Source: Taxillus chinensis
Taxonomy: Eukaryota > Streptophyta > Magnoliopsida > Santalales > Loranthaceae
Assembly: GCA_023512835.1 (NCBI GenBank)
Contig: CM042085.1
Coordinates: 38,084,324 to 38,148,323 of the forward strand
DNA: 64,000 bases
Direction: 5' to 3'
The notes under the pieces were generated by a model that did not search any database, was not told where the DNA came from, and worked only from the letters and a program-made list of their open reading frames with translations. Position 1 is the first letter of the stretch. Every line of letters begins with the position of its first letter. Below are positions 42,738-53,727 of this stretch, piece after piece. The position numbers were made by a program, and so were the translations under genes.

Positions 42738-45719
42738 ATGGCAGGACCAAGCTCATCGATGGCCGACGATCTACGCAACATCGTCCCAGGATTCATCATC
42801 AACTGGGAAGCCATAGGCGACGCCAAATTCAGCTGGCTGAACGAATTCAGAAGTCGCCTCGATGAAACCGGTATTGCATCTGTCTGCTCAGGGATGCAAG
42901 ACTTGCTGATAGAAGATGTCGCAGAATTTTACGAGACCATGGCATTCGCTGGAGACGACCTCGTGGGGACTGTACACGGAGTGGAGATTCGAATCTCTGC
43001 CGAAATGCTCAGAAATGCACTTCCACTCCCGAAAGGTAACTTTGATTCTCTTCCTAGTCTCTCCAGAGAAGAGTGTAAGTCTTTTCTTGGGTATTGCAAT
43101 CCCGGAAAGCAAGGTCGCGGAGAACTGAGGATTGGGTTTTCCGGTCAAGCACTGGCGACTCTCATAGTCACCGGACAGTGCCTACTATGTAAGAAGACTG
43201 CTCATGACTCTGCAAGTCATGAGCAGATGAAGATCATGTGCACTGTTCTACAGGGAAGACGAGTAGACTGGGGAACTCAAATACACTCCATGATCAAAAG
43301 CAAGAAGGGACACTTTGGACTACTTCTCACCAAAGTCCTCAGGTTCCTACACCCTGACGTAATCTGCAATAGACCTTCAGTGCCACTGCCGACCAAATAC
43401 ATCTTTAAAACCATTTATGAGGATGGTCGGCTGGAGATCAAGTCGATGAAGAGGCCTGAGTCAAGTGCAAGAAGTCATGCAGGAGACACAGCCAGCTCTG
43501 TATGAGCCCCAGCTCGCATACCATGACAACTGGTCCGTGTCTCACAAACTTCTAGGGGCTCCTCTACATCCGCCGCAACAATACATATAGCTGGAGTGGT
43601 GGAGAACATTGCCAGAACTCATCTCCCCACTGATTCTACACCCGAGGAGGCCCGTACTGCCGAGCTGCCTAAGGATACTGCAGAAGTAAGAGAACCTGCA
43701 GATGGAGGGCAAACACCAGCACAGGAAACCCCAGAGGATAGGGGTACTACACCTGTACTGTTGAGCACTGTTGGGGAGTCTGAGCTAGAAGATTTTTATA
43801 TGGAATATGCCAAGGCTCATATGACCCCCGCAGATTTACGAAAGGCATGGATCACCTTTGGTAAACAGATGGTAGATAGAGACCATCTGATTAATTGGTT
43901 AGTTGATCAGGGTCTTGTAAGAAGAGACCCAGTGGAAGCCGTATCAGTGGTTGCCCCATCTCCCATCATGGTGGACTCACCTGCCACATCTACTCCACAT
44001 GATGCTGAGGTGGTAGGAATTGTTGTAGAAGAAGAAGCAGAAGAAGAAGAAACTATTGGTGCTACAGCCAGTGACTCCGATGCAGGAGCTATCCCACAAG
44101 TCCCTGAGACTGTGGAAAGGACTAAGATGGCCACACCATCTGCACCTGCTATTCATCAAGTGGCCACTCAAGTGAGTGAGGAGTTCGCAGCCAATATCCC
44201 AATGGCTATCCCAGTACCAGTTGCGTCTCACTCACGTTCTCTAATGACCGAAGAAATAGATCTTCTGGCAAGCAAAGTCATTGAGAAACTGATTTCCTCT
44301 GGCATCCTCAAGACATCAGTATCTTAGGCCTTTGAAGAACAACTGGCTACCATGGAGTCAAGTATGGAAGAGGTACGAACTTAAGTTAAATTATCAGACC
44401 GTACCCTCGACAAGGTGCAACAATAAATGACATCACTCACAAGTGTGACCACCGATGGGTTTAGACATCTGAAGGAACACTATGAAGACATCAAAGGAGC
44501 TTACCAGAGACAATACAAAGGACTCAGTACAACTCTGGGAGCTATTCTGTCGGAATGTCATCGTTTTGCCAGTGGCGAAATATCTCTTACTGTCAAAAAC
44601 ACACTCCCACAGCCATCCGACCGACCTGCACCTGAACCAGTAGATACTCCACAGCCAGCTGTGCCTTCCCCGAGCCACTCACCACCTCCATCTACTGCCA
44701 CTTACATGCGTGGGCGAAAGCGTGCACATAGAACCACTGTCATCACCGATTCTGATGATGATGATGATGTTCCCATTGCAACCCGCATGAAGAAGCAGTC
44801 AGCTGCTCCCTACCAACCTTCTTCTTCCACTCAGCTAGGTCCTTCCACTATCCATCCAAGTGCGGCTGAGTACACCATGCCTGCTTCACCTACTAAACTA
44901 GCTACTACTACCACCGACCAACCATTCGCCCCACCTCGCATTGTAACAACTGGAGGGACCTCAGCTGAATTGGTTGCATTCAATACTTATGTTGCTGGGG
45001 ATACCACTGCGAGGACTTGTGGCTATGAAGCCTTCTTCACCGAACCTGACCTATGTCGACTACTACATGACGGTGAAGAAATGGATAATATTGAGATGAC
45101 TCAGTTCATCTTCGCACAGAAGTCATTCCTCGAGAAGCTACCTCTCCATATCCGCAGAGATACCAGGGTGGAACTCTGTTTACCAATCATGCAGGCTCAG
45201 CTCCTCGATGATGCAACAATGATCGAGATTATACAAGGTCACAGATATGAGAACTCCTTCCGTCCCTGGAATGAGGTAGACCATGTGCTCATCCCCTACT
45301 TGTCCACATCCCCGAACTGGTTTCTTCTCGATCTTGGCTTCAAGAACCAACGGATCGTCATCTTCGACTCCAAACCTAGTACTTTACTGATCCATCGGCG
45401 TGAACAACTGCGTAAATTCAATCGCACTCTCACCCGTGTCATGCAGGGATATTCACATAGGTGTGGTGGCTATCATCTCTCCAAACCGATGGAAATTACG
45501 CGAGTCAAGCAAGGCGTTGCTGCTCAGGATGATGCTTATACCTGCGGCTTCTATGTTTGCCATTACATTCGCATCCTGACCACCAACGGGTTCCCAGCTC
45601 TCGTGCCTAAATTTGATCGTGTGAGCAGTCGAGCGGCCTCATTACACTTGACTCCTGCTCAACTCCTGCATGAGCAAGCTACTATTTTTCTGTTTACACA
45701 GAGTGTATTGTACTCTTAA
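42738..45719 (+). pseudogene. Third ORF of the copia family, copy 2 (plant-transposon-type N-terminus plus Ulp1-like C48 protease)
   Basis: One reading frame of 993 codons with five premature stops (43503, 43524, 44325, 44382, 44424) and no frameshift. Residue numbers count from the second ATG at 42759. About 1-245 form a globular domain (DVAEFYETMAFAGDDLVGTV, GVEIRISAEMLRNALPLP, LRFLHPDVICNRPSVPLPTK) that resembles the putative plant transposon protein domain. About 250-700 is low-complexity, with acidic and coiled segments. About 720-985 resembles Ulp1-like cysteine proteases, with a His-x16-Asp and Gln-x5-Cys layout: position 853 (Asn here; His in copy 1), Asp 870 (VIFDS), Gln 923 and Cys 929 (QDDAYTCGFYVCHY). 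In the family such enzymes cleave SUMO precursors or conjugates. It occupies the position of env-like ORFs in SIRE elements; no membrane segment is visible. A retroelement role is inferred from position only. Confidence 0.75.
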
Positions 45720-46087
45720 TTTAACCCATAACTGTCTTGTACTCTAATTCCTTGTACACTGCATTTCTTGCTTTTCACTTTTCTGTGTACTTACTTTCTG
45801 TCAGTTATCTTTTATGTATGTCTTTGCTCTGCTGCCTGCTGTTCTATGCCTTATTCTTTGTACATTGCTCCCATGAGGTTTGTGTTCTGGTGCTTGTTCC
45901 TCACCCCAGAAAGGGGGAGTATTTCTCAGGGGGAGCAAGTTCGTAGGGGGAGTTATCCTTGACAGGAGCCAGCTACCCAGCCTTCATGAATTGCCAGCTA
46001 ACCAGCCTTCATGAATTGCCCATCAATTTCGTTGTCTCAGACTTCATGAATTCACCAGTTGTCAGCTTACATTAAATAGGGGGAGAT
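45720..46087 (+). other. 3' untranslated spacer and polypurine tract of the copia element
   Basis: Contains a T-rich stretch, AGAAAGGGGGAGTATTTCTC, a 28-base direct duplication of GCCAGCTAACCAGCCTTCATG type (45967-46015), and the polypurine tract AAATAGGGGGAGAT (46075-46087) before the LTR. Nothing coding. Confidence 0.7.
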
Positions 46088-47813
46088 TGTTGGAAATATA
46101 GTATTTGATGAAGTTGCCAAATTATAGTCTAAGTCTGGAGACTCGAAGAACCGAAGGTCGTAGGGTCGAAGAGTCGTACTTCGTAGAAGTAAAACTGTCA
46201 CAGGACACGATTGGCGGGAGGCTCACAGACTCGTTGGGTCTGGAGACTCAAGGCGAAACAGTGACAGAACATTGCGACTCGTAGATCTAGGGTCGAAGGT
46301 CGTAGAGTCTTAGTATGGAAAAGAGAGCGTTACTGCAAGCGTCAATAAGTACGGAGACTCGTAGAGTCGAAGAATTCTTAAATGACTCGTAAACTCGCAG
46401 CCCATAGAACTGTAGAGTCCCCAAAAATACTTAAGTCAATTAACAGAACTTAAACTACCACTAGACTCGAAGACTCGTAGAGTCGTAGAGTCGAAGCCTT
46501 AGAACACTGTTAAGAAAACAGGACTCGTAGACTCGTAGATCAAAAGTCGCAGAGGTGAAGCCTTCGAAAAATGTTAAGAAAACCAGTCTCGTAGATTGAA
46601 AGTCGTAGAGTCGAAGCCTTCGAACACTGTTAAGAAAACTGGACCCGTAGACTCGTAGGTTGAAGGTCGAAGAGTCGATGCTATAAAGACTGGCAAACAA
46701 ATGAAATTGTAACTCAAGGGTCGTAGAGTCGTAGACTCGTAGACTCAAGGCATACAGTCACTATAAAGAAATTGCCACACTTTCAGACTCAGAGATCGAT
46801 GGCTGAGAGTTGTAGCTGAAGGGTCGTAGCCATATAGAAACTCAGTTTATGAGCCTCTGTGAAAGACTAAGTAAGAAAAGCGAAGTTTAAGACTCATAGA
46901 GTCGAAGATTTTCAGAACCACTTAGTCAAATATAGTAAACTGAGAGACCCGAAGGTTGTAGACCCGTAGAACTAGGGTCGTAGACTCGTAACTATAATAA
47001 TAGGTAGATTAGACGAACTCGAAGAAGCCACTCTAAGCGATTATCCGAAGAGTCGCAGACTCGTAGACTTTAGTTAACAGAGTGACACAAAAGGCTAATC
47101 CATCCTGAACTCTAGCCTCGAAGACTCGAAGATATGAGTCGTAGACTCGCAGAAACACTATAAAGCCTGAAGCAGAACTACGCAACTTCCGACAGGTTCA
47201 AACTGAAATCTTCGAGTCACCGAACCTACTATGCATCTACCTCTGAGGCAGACTTACAGCCCTAAACACATCCACTTAGCGATATTGTCAGCTAGGGTTT
47301 GTACAGCAAGTCTGCGCCGTCCCGAGCAATTGAGCGCATTAATGACACATTAATTGCTGCCAACTACCACCCACGGATGAACGGCCAAGATCGACTGCAT
47401 GCCAAATACGCAGTATGGGCATCTGATCTGCAAATCAAAGCAGATCAACCCATCCCCTGACACTCCGCATCTTCAGTGGCGAGAAGTCAGTCTATCGGGA
47501 TGGATATCATGGCGCACGAGCACTTTAATCTTAAAAATATATCTCTCACGCACTTAACGACAAAATCAAGAGTTTAACCTCTCTCTCAAAAGAAGGAAAC
47601 ACACAGAACACAAGAAGGTGGTTCTGACACACTTGAAATAAATAATCCTTTAAAGAACCAACAAGAGTGAGTTCCAAAAGATTGAGAGAGCGACTTGGAG
47701 AGAATATTGAGAAGTGCTGTGCACCGCGGTGAATCAAGAACAAGAGAGCAATCTATCTGATTACTCAAGAACCTTTTGTTCATCAAAGATCTCGCACTTG
47801 CATTAAGTCTTAA
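46088..47813 (+). repeat. Copia 3' LTR, left part
   Basis: Matches 32948-34710 of the 5' LTR, with scattered substitutions and a 20-base deletion near 46380. It is interrupted by Tekay-3 and continues at 57209-57481. Differences from the 5' LTR are clearly more numerous than between the two Tekay-3 LTRs, consistent with the nesting order. Confidence 0.85.
47809..47813. other. Target site duplication of Tekay-3 (left)
   Basis: CTTAA here is repeated at 57204-57208 directly after the element. The uninterrupted copia 5' LTR has a single CTTAA at the same place (GTCTTAATCTCTG, near 34705), which proves the insertion and its boundaries. Confidence 0.95.
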
Positions 47814-49203
47814 TGTCACGCCCCAATTTCCTTCCACTTGGAAATGAGTAGTGACTGCCCATGCCCGCACCCGAAGGGACAAGGGGTTGGTGCAAGCACC
47901 TTAAAAGGACTTCTGGCACGGGTGCTGTCCCAAACCTGCACAACCAGGCTAACATGCCAAGGGGCATGCTCCTGCTCCCAAACCATGCACACAAACACAA
48001 ATTGAATAACAACATCTCATTTTATTTCATTTCAAAGACTAAATGTTTATTACAACCCGGTCGGGGAAAAACCCCTATGAAGCCAGGTGTCTTGTTACAA
48101 ATAAAACCAAACCAAATTCCAGAACATAAAACCGGAGTACAACAAAGGAAATAACATAAAACTCTCGGCCCTCGGGGACCTAGCTCCTCGGCCTTCACCT
48201 ACCGCCCGCTAAACCCTGCAAAAGGACGGTTTATAGGAGGGGTGAGCAAACCTTAGCTCGGTAGGGATCCGGTCTCCCCGGACCCATCTCGCTCTACAAC
48301 ATGCATGATATGTGTATGCTTGTGCTCGTGTCGTGCCTAAGGCTAAAGCAGCAAACATCACCCAGTAAACACTCTTTACCTGAGCCTGCACTGAAGGGCA
48401 GAGGACACCCCGCCACCACGGCGACATGACATACCACATCCAGGCGAATGTTGCATGGACACCAATGCAACATTTTCCACCCGAGTCAGATATGGTCAAC
48501 CACCTCCTCGGGCGCCATACCTACACTCAGGAATGGGTGTAGACTTAGCCCACCATCGTGAGTGCTACAACGAGACTCAGGACCACGTCCTGGCCAAATC
48601 TCAAGGGGTCCAGCTATTGTGCCTGGCCCATATCTCAGCTCAGTCTCAAATAGACCAGCAAAACAGCATAGCATTACATCTCAACATGTAAACTCAGCAC
48701 AGCATTTACACTTTATTTCAGAGGGACCAACATGGTCAGATGCAAGCCACACACATCAGCCTCACAGGCTTTTTATCAAATACAAATCAAACATAGTACA
48801 CACCAGTCACACAGGTATATCATCAGACACTCATATACAAGGTCTCACAGGCATTATATTGAATACATGGCATGCAGGCCTCACAAACATTTTATCAAAT
48901 ACATAGTGTGCAGGCCTCACAGACATTTGATCAAACACATGGTGGGCATAAACAAACCCAGAAAATCCTCAGGCCAAATTCAACATCAGAATCAACAGAA
49001 CATGCCACTAAAGGCCAACATCCATATAGGAGATCACACCTATATGGATTTACATATATATATATATATATATATATAGGCGAATATCCTAGAACAGAGG
49101 AGAGTTAGGAAGAACATGAATCCCTACCTCAGACTTTTGTCCTAACCTCTATGCTAGACACCTTCCAACGACGCGAACCACCACGGCAATCGCCCGGAGA
49201 TCC

Positions 49204-49226
49204 TCTCTCTCTCTCTCTCTCTCTCC
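49204..49226. repeat. (CT)n microsatellite in the Tekay-3 3' LTR
   Basis: Eleven CT units, (GA)n on the transcribed strand, about 60 bases downstream of the TATA box. The 5' LTR has a shorter tract at 56614-56633. Confidence 0.8.
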
Positions 49227-49281
49227 GGGCAAGAACGAGCAAAGAAGAACACAAGAACCCTAAACTCAAACTCAAGCCCTC

Positions 49282-49290
49282 ATTATATAG
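49282..49290 (-). promoter_or_regulatory. TATA box in the Tekay-3 3' LTR
   Basis: The minus strand reads GTGTCTATATAATGAGGGC. The matching box in the 5' LTR, which would drive the genomic RNA, is at 56691-56700. Confidence 0.65.
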
Positions 49291-49301
49291 ACACTACCCA
49301 C

Positions 49302-49360
49302 ATCAAAACGACGTAGTTTTGATTAAGTAAATCCCAGGATCAAAACGACGTAGTTTTGAT
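49302..49360 (-). promoter_or_regulatory. Two perfect ACGT palindromes upstream of the TATA box (3' LTR)
   Basis: Identical 22-bp palindromes with the core AAAACGACGTAGTTTT at 49302-49323 and 49339-49360, 15 bases apart and 12 bases upstream of the TATA box. They are conserved in the 5' LTR and, less exactly, in Tekay-2. Confidence 0.55.
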
Positions 49361-49493
49361 CATACAAGTTAGCACCTTTCCGCACCCATATAGGCCAAAA
49401 TACTCAGAATTTCAACATGGTCCTTTGGAGAAAGATCATTAGAATGTCAAAACCAAGGGAACCATGCAAAAATATGGCTGCACGCCAATTTGA

Positions 49494-49620
49494 ACGTGAA
49501 TTCCCCAATTCACGTGCAACTCCATATGCACCCCAAATGCGCTCAAACTTCACCTCTAGCCTCCTTGCATCATGTAGAAGACAACCACACTTGCACGTGA
49601 AATGGACCCATTTCACGTGC
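49494..49620. promoter_or_regulatory. Inverted CACGTG (G-box-like) repeats in the Tekay-3 3' LTR
   Basis: Two inverted repeats. At 49494-49515, arms ACGTGAATT/AATTCACGT have a 4-base spacer. At 49593-49620, arms GCACGTGAAATGG/CCATTTCACGTGC have a 2-base spacer. CACGTG is the G-box bound by plant bZIP and bHLH factors. Equivalent pairs stand in the other LTRs. Confidence 0.5.
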
Positions 49621-49794
49621 ACCTCACATACACGTCCGTTTGGCCTGAAACTTCTGTGGTAGATAGAGGACATCATTTTAAGCATCTTTACTTTTGCACG
49701 TGAATTCATTTGAGCCCATTCACTCGGTCAAAATCTAGAAAAAACCCTACTTAGAAGGCAAAACTGTGACTAACTCAAGGTACGGGTCCTTACA

Positions 49795-49810
49795 TCCTCT
49801 CCCCCTTAAG
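49795..49810 (-). other. Polypurine tract of Tekay-3
   Basis: The minus strand reads TTAAGGGGGAGAGGA directly before the LTR start TGTAAGG. Identical to the Tekay-2 tract. Confidence 0.85.
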
Positions 49811-50035
49811 ACTTTTCGTCCTCGAAAAGAAAAGGTGGAATGAAAGAAAACAATCACAACCAATGCATAGGCCTCTAACACCCTCTAGCACAAATTAATA
49901 CATAACAAATCACAAATTATTTCACACATTTATACACTCCACATGGTCATGTAGCGATGTTATATTCTCAGGTTACCTAACTAGTTGGGCAAATACCTGA
50001 TTATGTTGAAGTTTGATGCTTGCCCTCCTCCCTTC

Positions 50036-50400
50036 CTTCAGAGTTGTTCGTCCTCGAACAGATCAGGATAATGAGCACGCATCTCGGCCTCACGTTCCCA
50101 GGTCTCTTCCTCCGGCCCTCGGTGTTGCCACAGACACCCGAACCAACGGAATAGTCTTACCTCGCAGCTGCTTCTCGCGCCTATCTACAATACGGATGGG
50201 TGCCTCGACAACGGACACATCCTCTCCAAGATCCAGGGTACCCCAATCTAGCACGTGTGTGGGATCCTGGATGATATTTCCGCAATCGGGATACATGGAA
50301 AACATTATGAACTCTGCTCAAACTAGGTGGTAACGCCAACCTATAAGCAACAGGTCCAACTCTGCTCAAAATCTCGAACGGTCCAATGTACCGAGGGGAC
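50036..50400 (-). pseudogene. Tekay-3 integrase C-terminus and chromodomain
   Basis: On the minus strand the GPF/Y module ([21 protein letters not shown], near 50330-50390, and [13 protein letters not shown]) is followed by [20 protein letters not shown]. After a frameshift comes the tail EEETWEREAEMRAHYPDLFE to EDEQL with its stop near 50037. This is the chromodomain-like end typical of chromoviruses and is thought to target integration to heterochromatin. The frameshift at about 50120 breaks it. Confidence 0.85.
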
Positions 50401-51264
50401 AACTTGGACCCGGTCTCAAATCTCTTATGCCCTCTCCAGGTGGAGAAACATGAAGGAATATGTGGTCTCCCACCAAAAACTCCAACGGTCGGCGTCGGCG
50501 ATCTGCATAAGACTTCGTGCGCTCCGAGTCGGAAGAGGGCATTGCCGAATCAGTTGAACTTTTGCCGTAGCCTCCTGGACCAATTGAGGTCCTAACATAG
50601 CTGCCTCTCCGCCTTCGCCAACATAATGGAGACCGACACGGTCGGCCATACAATGCCTCAAACGGGGCCATCCCAATCGAAGATTGGTAACTGTTATTAT
50701 AGGCAAACTCCACCAGAGGAAGGTGGGAAGCCCATGATCCTCCAAAATCAAGTACACAAGCCCTCAACAAGTCTTCCAATGTTTGAATGGTCCTCTCGGA
50801 CTGACCATCAGTCTCAGGATGGAATGCGGTACTCAAATTAAGTCGGGTTCCTAATGCTTCCTGCAGACCTCCCCAAAACCGGGATGTAAACCGCGCATCC
50901 CTGTCCAAAACAATAGACAAGGGCACTCCGTTCAGGCGGACAATCTCATCAACATACAACTGGCTTAACGTGCCGATAGAGTCGCACTCTCGAATTGCCA
51001 AGAAAGGGGCAGACTTAGTTAAGCGGTCCACTATGACCCAAATCATGTCCTGCCTCCCAGAAGTGGTAGGAAGTCCCGTCACGAAGTCCATGGTAATATG
51101 CTCCCACTTCCACTCAGCTACAGGTAAAGGCTGCAATTGACCAGCGGGTCGTTGGTGCTCTGCCTTCACTTGCTGACAGGTAAGGCACCTGGAAACAAAC
51201 TCTGCTACCTCCGTTTCAGCCCCGGCCACCAGAACTGTGCGCGAACGGCATGATACATCTTAGT
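50401..51264 (-). pseudogene. Tekay-3 integrase
   Basis: Carries the zinc-binding HHCC part (FHHSRLAIHPGG at the end of the preceding frame; CLTCQQVKAEHQRP) and the D,D-35-E core: ITMDFVTGLP, IVLDRDARFTSRFW and HPETDGQSERTIQTLEDLLRA. FAYNNSYQSSIGMAPFEALY follows. The three acidic residues are present, and the frame 50366-51229 is open for 287 codons. The join with RNase H is shifted by one frame near 51205-51229. Confidence 0.9.
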
Positions 51265-51945
51265 TCCTCCTGGATGTATAGCCAAACGGGAATGATGAAA
51301 TTCCCTCAGCACATCCTCACGCAAGGGAGGTGGTACTATCAAACGCCCCCGAAATTTCAGCTCATGCTCAACTCCTTCTGTCCAGCTCTTTGACAGCTCT
51401 CCGGCCTCTATCTGGGCCCGGATCACCTCACAGTCCACATCGCCTAACTGTCCCTCACGGACACGCTGATACAACTCTGGTATCATAGTGAGAGGACACA
51501 GGATAGCTCCCTCACTGCTGAAAGCAGGTTGCACCTGAAGCACTGCCAACTGCTCCATCATTTTCCATTCTCTCATGGAAACCTCAGCTTTCCCTTTTCT
51601 ACTTAGCGTGTCGGCTACTAAATTTCCCTTCCCAGGCGTGTAGGAGAACGTGAAGTCAAACATTTGCAGGTACTCTACCCACCTCCGTTGTCGTAAATTT
51701 AGGTCTCTCTGGGTGAAGATATACTGTAGGCTTTTGTAGTCAGTATATACTATAAATTTCTCTCCCAACAGGTAATGTCGCCAAGACTTCAGGGCAAAAA
51801 TAACTGCTGCTAACTCCAGGTCGTGTGTTGGGTAGTTTTGCTCATGGGACTTCAATTTCACGAGCCATATGCTATGACTTGGCGTTCTTGCATCGAACAC
51901 ACCCCGTCCAACGCGAGACGCATCACAATACACCTCGAATGGCAC
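51205..51945 (-). pseudogene. Tekay-3 RNase H and integrase N-terminus
   Basis: Begins with the RNase H motif FEVYCDASRVGRG. HDLELAAVIFALKSWRHYL, VYTDYKSLQYIFTQRDLNLR (usual TDHKSL), RRWVEYLQMFDF and the chromovirus-typical YTPGKGNLVADTLSR follow. It ends in the integrase zinc-binding HxxxH (EFHHSRLAIHPGG). Open over 246 codons. Confidence 0.88.
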
Positions 51946-53017
51946 TCCCTCCTACGGTAGACTCAACACCGGTGCAGTAGTCAGGCGAGTCTTCAACTCC
52001 TCGAATGCCTGCTGGCACTTGTCCGTCCACTCGAATTTGGCTCCCTTCCGTGTAAGAGCTGTCATGGGCGCCGCCAACCGAGAAAATCCTTCCACAAAAC
52101 GCCGGTAATACCCTGCGGACCCAAGAAACTCCGGATCTCAAAAACATTTGTGGGCCTCTTCCAAGATGCTACGGACTCAATCTTGGTTGGGTCCACTCTA
52201 ACTCCTTCGGCAGATACCACATGCCCAAGAAAATGCACCTCTCGCATCCAAAAGTCACACTTGCTAAATTTAGCATACAAGTGATGATCTCGTAGCGCCT
52301 GCAGCACCACGGCCAAGTGCTCCTCATGCTCAGCTTGGGTTTTGGAGTACATAAGGATGTCGTCAATAAATACCACCACGAAGGAATCCAGGTATGGGGC
52401 AAATGCATGAACACGGCAGGTGCATTCGTGAGCCCAAAAGGCATCACTAACCACTCATAGTGTCCGTATCTGCACCTGAACGCCGTCTTAGGGATGTCTT
52501 CGCTCCTGACCCACAATTGATGATATCCCGAACGCAGATCGATTTTTGAGAACCACCGTGCTCCACTCAGCTGGTCGAATAAGTCATCGATCCGCGGCAA
52601 AGGGTATTTGTTCTTTATCGTTACTTGATTCAGCTTCCGATAATCAATGCAAAGTCGCAACGAACCATATGCCTTCTTAGCAAACAAGACTGGTGCACCC
52701 CAAGGTGAGGTACTAGGACGGATAAAACCTTTATCTCCCAGTTCCTTTAGTTGCTTCTGAAGCTCCCGCAACTCAACAGGTCCCATCCGGTATGCTACTT
52801 GTGAGATGGGTCCCACCCCTAGCAATAGTTCAACCGTGAACTCGATACTTCTGTGTGGAGGCAACTCCAACAACTCCCCAGGAAAGACATCCTGGAAATT
52901 CTCAACAACATCTGGCCACACCCTTTTCTCTAAGTTACCTTCCTCCTCAAAGGTTAGGGTGGCAAGCCTATGGGTAATATTGCCCCATAGCTCCCTCGTC
53001 GGTCCAGCTCTCCCCAA
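51946..53017 (-). pseudogene. Tekay-3 reverse transcriptase
   Basis: Starts near 53017 and shows [71 protein letters not shown]. After a frameshift near 52400-52454 come [16 protein letters not shown] (catalytic Asp pair near 52355-52365), [19 protein letters not shown] and [19 protein letters not shown] third frame carries the start of the connection region up to 51946. All motifs of a gypsy reverse transcriptase are present, but in separate frames, so the enzyme is dead. Confidence 0.9.
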
Positions 53018-53121
53018 AGATTCCTATCCCATTCACCCACTAGGGTACAGGAAGATCCTGTGGGTGTAGTAAATGATACTCGTCGCCTATAGCAGTCAAT
53101 CTTAGCCTGAAAGGCCATCAA

Positions 53122-53727
53122 CTAGTCCATCCCCAGAATCAAACTAAAAGTCCTCATGGGCATTACGTACAAATCAAATGAGAGGTCAACCTCTCCTATC
53201 GTAAGCGCACACTCTCGACACATTTGGTGGATCAACTCCACACCTCCCATTGGGGACTCGATCCTCAGAGGTCTATCATCCTCCACACAATCAAGTCCAA
53301 GGCTCTCCACCAAGGACTTAGCAATCAGGGAACATGAAGCTCCGGTATCAAACAATGCAGCAACAATAGTGCGAGATATTAGAATAGTACCTCGAACCAC
53401 CGAAGGTCCAGCCCCACCTTCCTCGGAGGGTAATGGTAATTCCTCCATTTCAGCTGGTGCTGAGGTAAGCGCGAACACTCTGCCTTGGCCTGCCCCGCCA
53501 CTAGCCTCACTTGCCTTCGCTTTTGCTCCTGCCTGCAGTCCACTGGGATGCCCCTCCGATCCTCCTTGTGGTTGCCTCTCCCCCTGTGGCCTAGTGTGAC
53601 TGGAACCACGACCCACTGGCTGCCACGAATGTGCGGGCTTAGGGGCTGGGGCCTGAAATTGGGTCCCACCCCTACTCCCTTGTGCTAAGCTTCCGGCTCC
53701 CCCGGCTGTTCCCCTTGCTTGAAACAC
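53122..53727 (-). pseudogene. Tekay-3 protease and gag linker
   Basis: A 201-codon frame, in phase with gag. A glycine/glutamine/proline-rich linker leads to the retropepsin motif VAALFDTGASCSLIAKSLV (near 53310-53350), then LPLRIES-like and YVMPMRTFSLILGMD. The DTGA active site is intact. The frame closes at 53122, and the reverse transcriptase follows in another frame. Confidence 0.88.

Larger units (their letters stand above)
47814..49794 (-). repeat. 3' LTR of Tekay-3
   Basis: 1981 bp; the minus strand runs from TGTAAGGACCCGTACC to GGGGCGTGACA. It carries a TATA box at about 49282, two perfect ACGT palindromes upstream of it, a (CT)n tract at 49204-49226, an AT microsatellite at 49052-49077 and inverted CACGTG repeats. 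Confidence 0.92.

Noticed and set aside
53156..53599. 147-codon plus-strand frame
   Set aside because: Antisense shadow of the Tekay-3 protease region, whose minus-strand frame has the DTGA motif.
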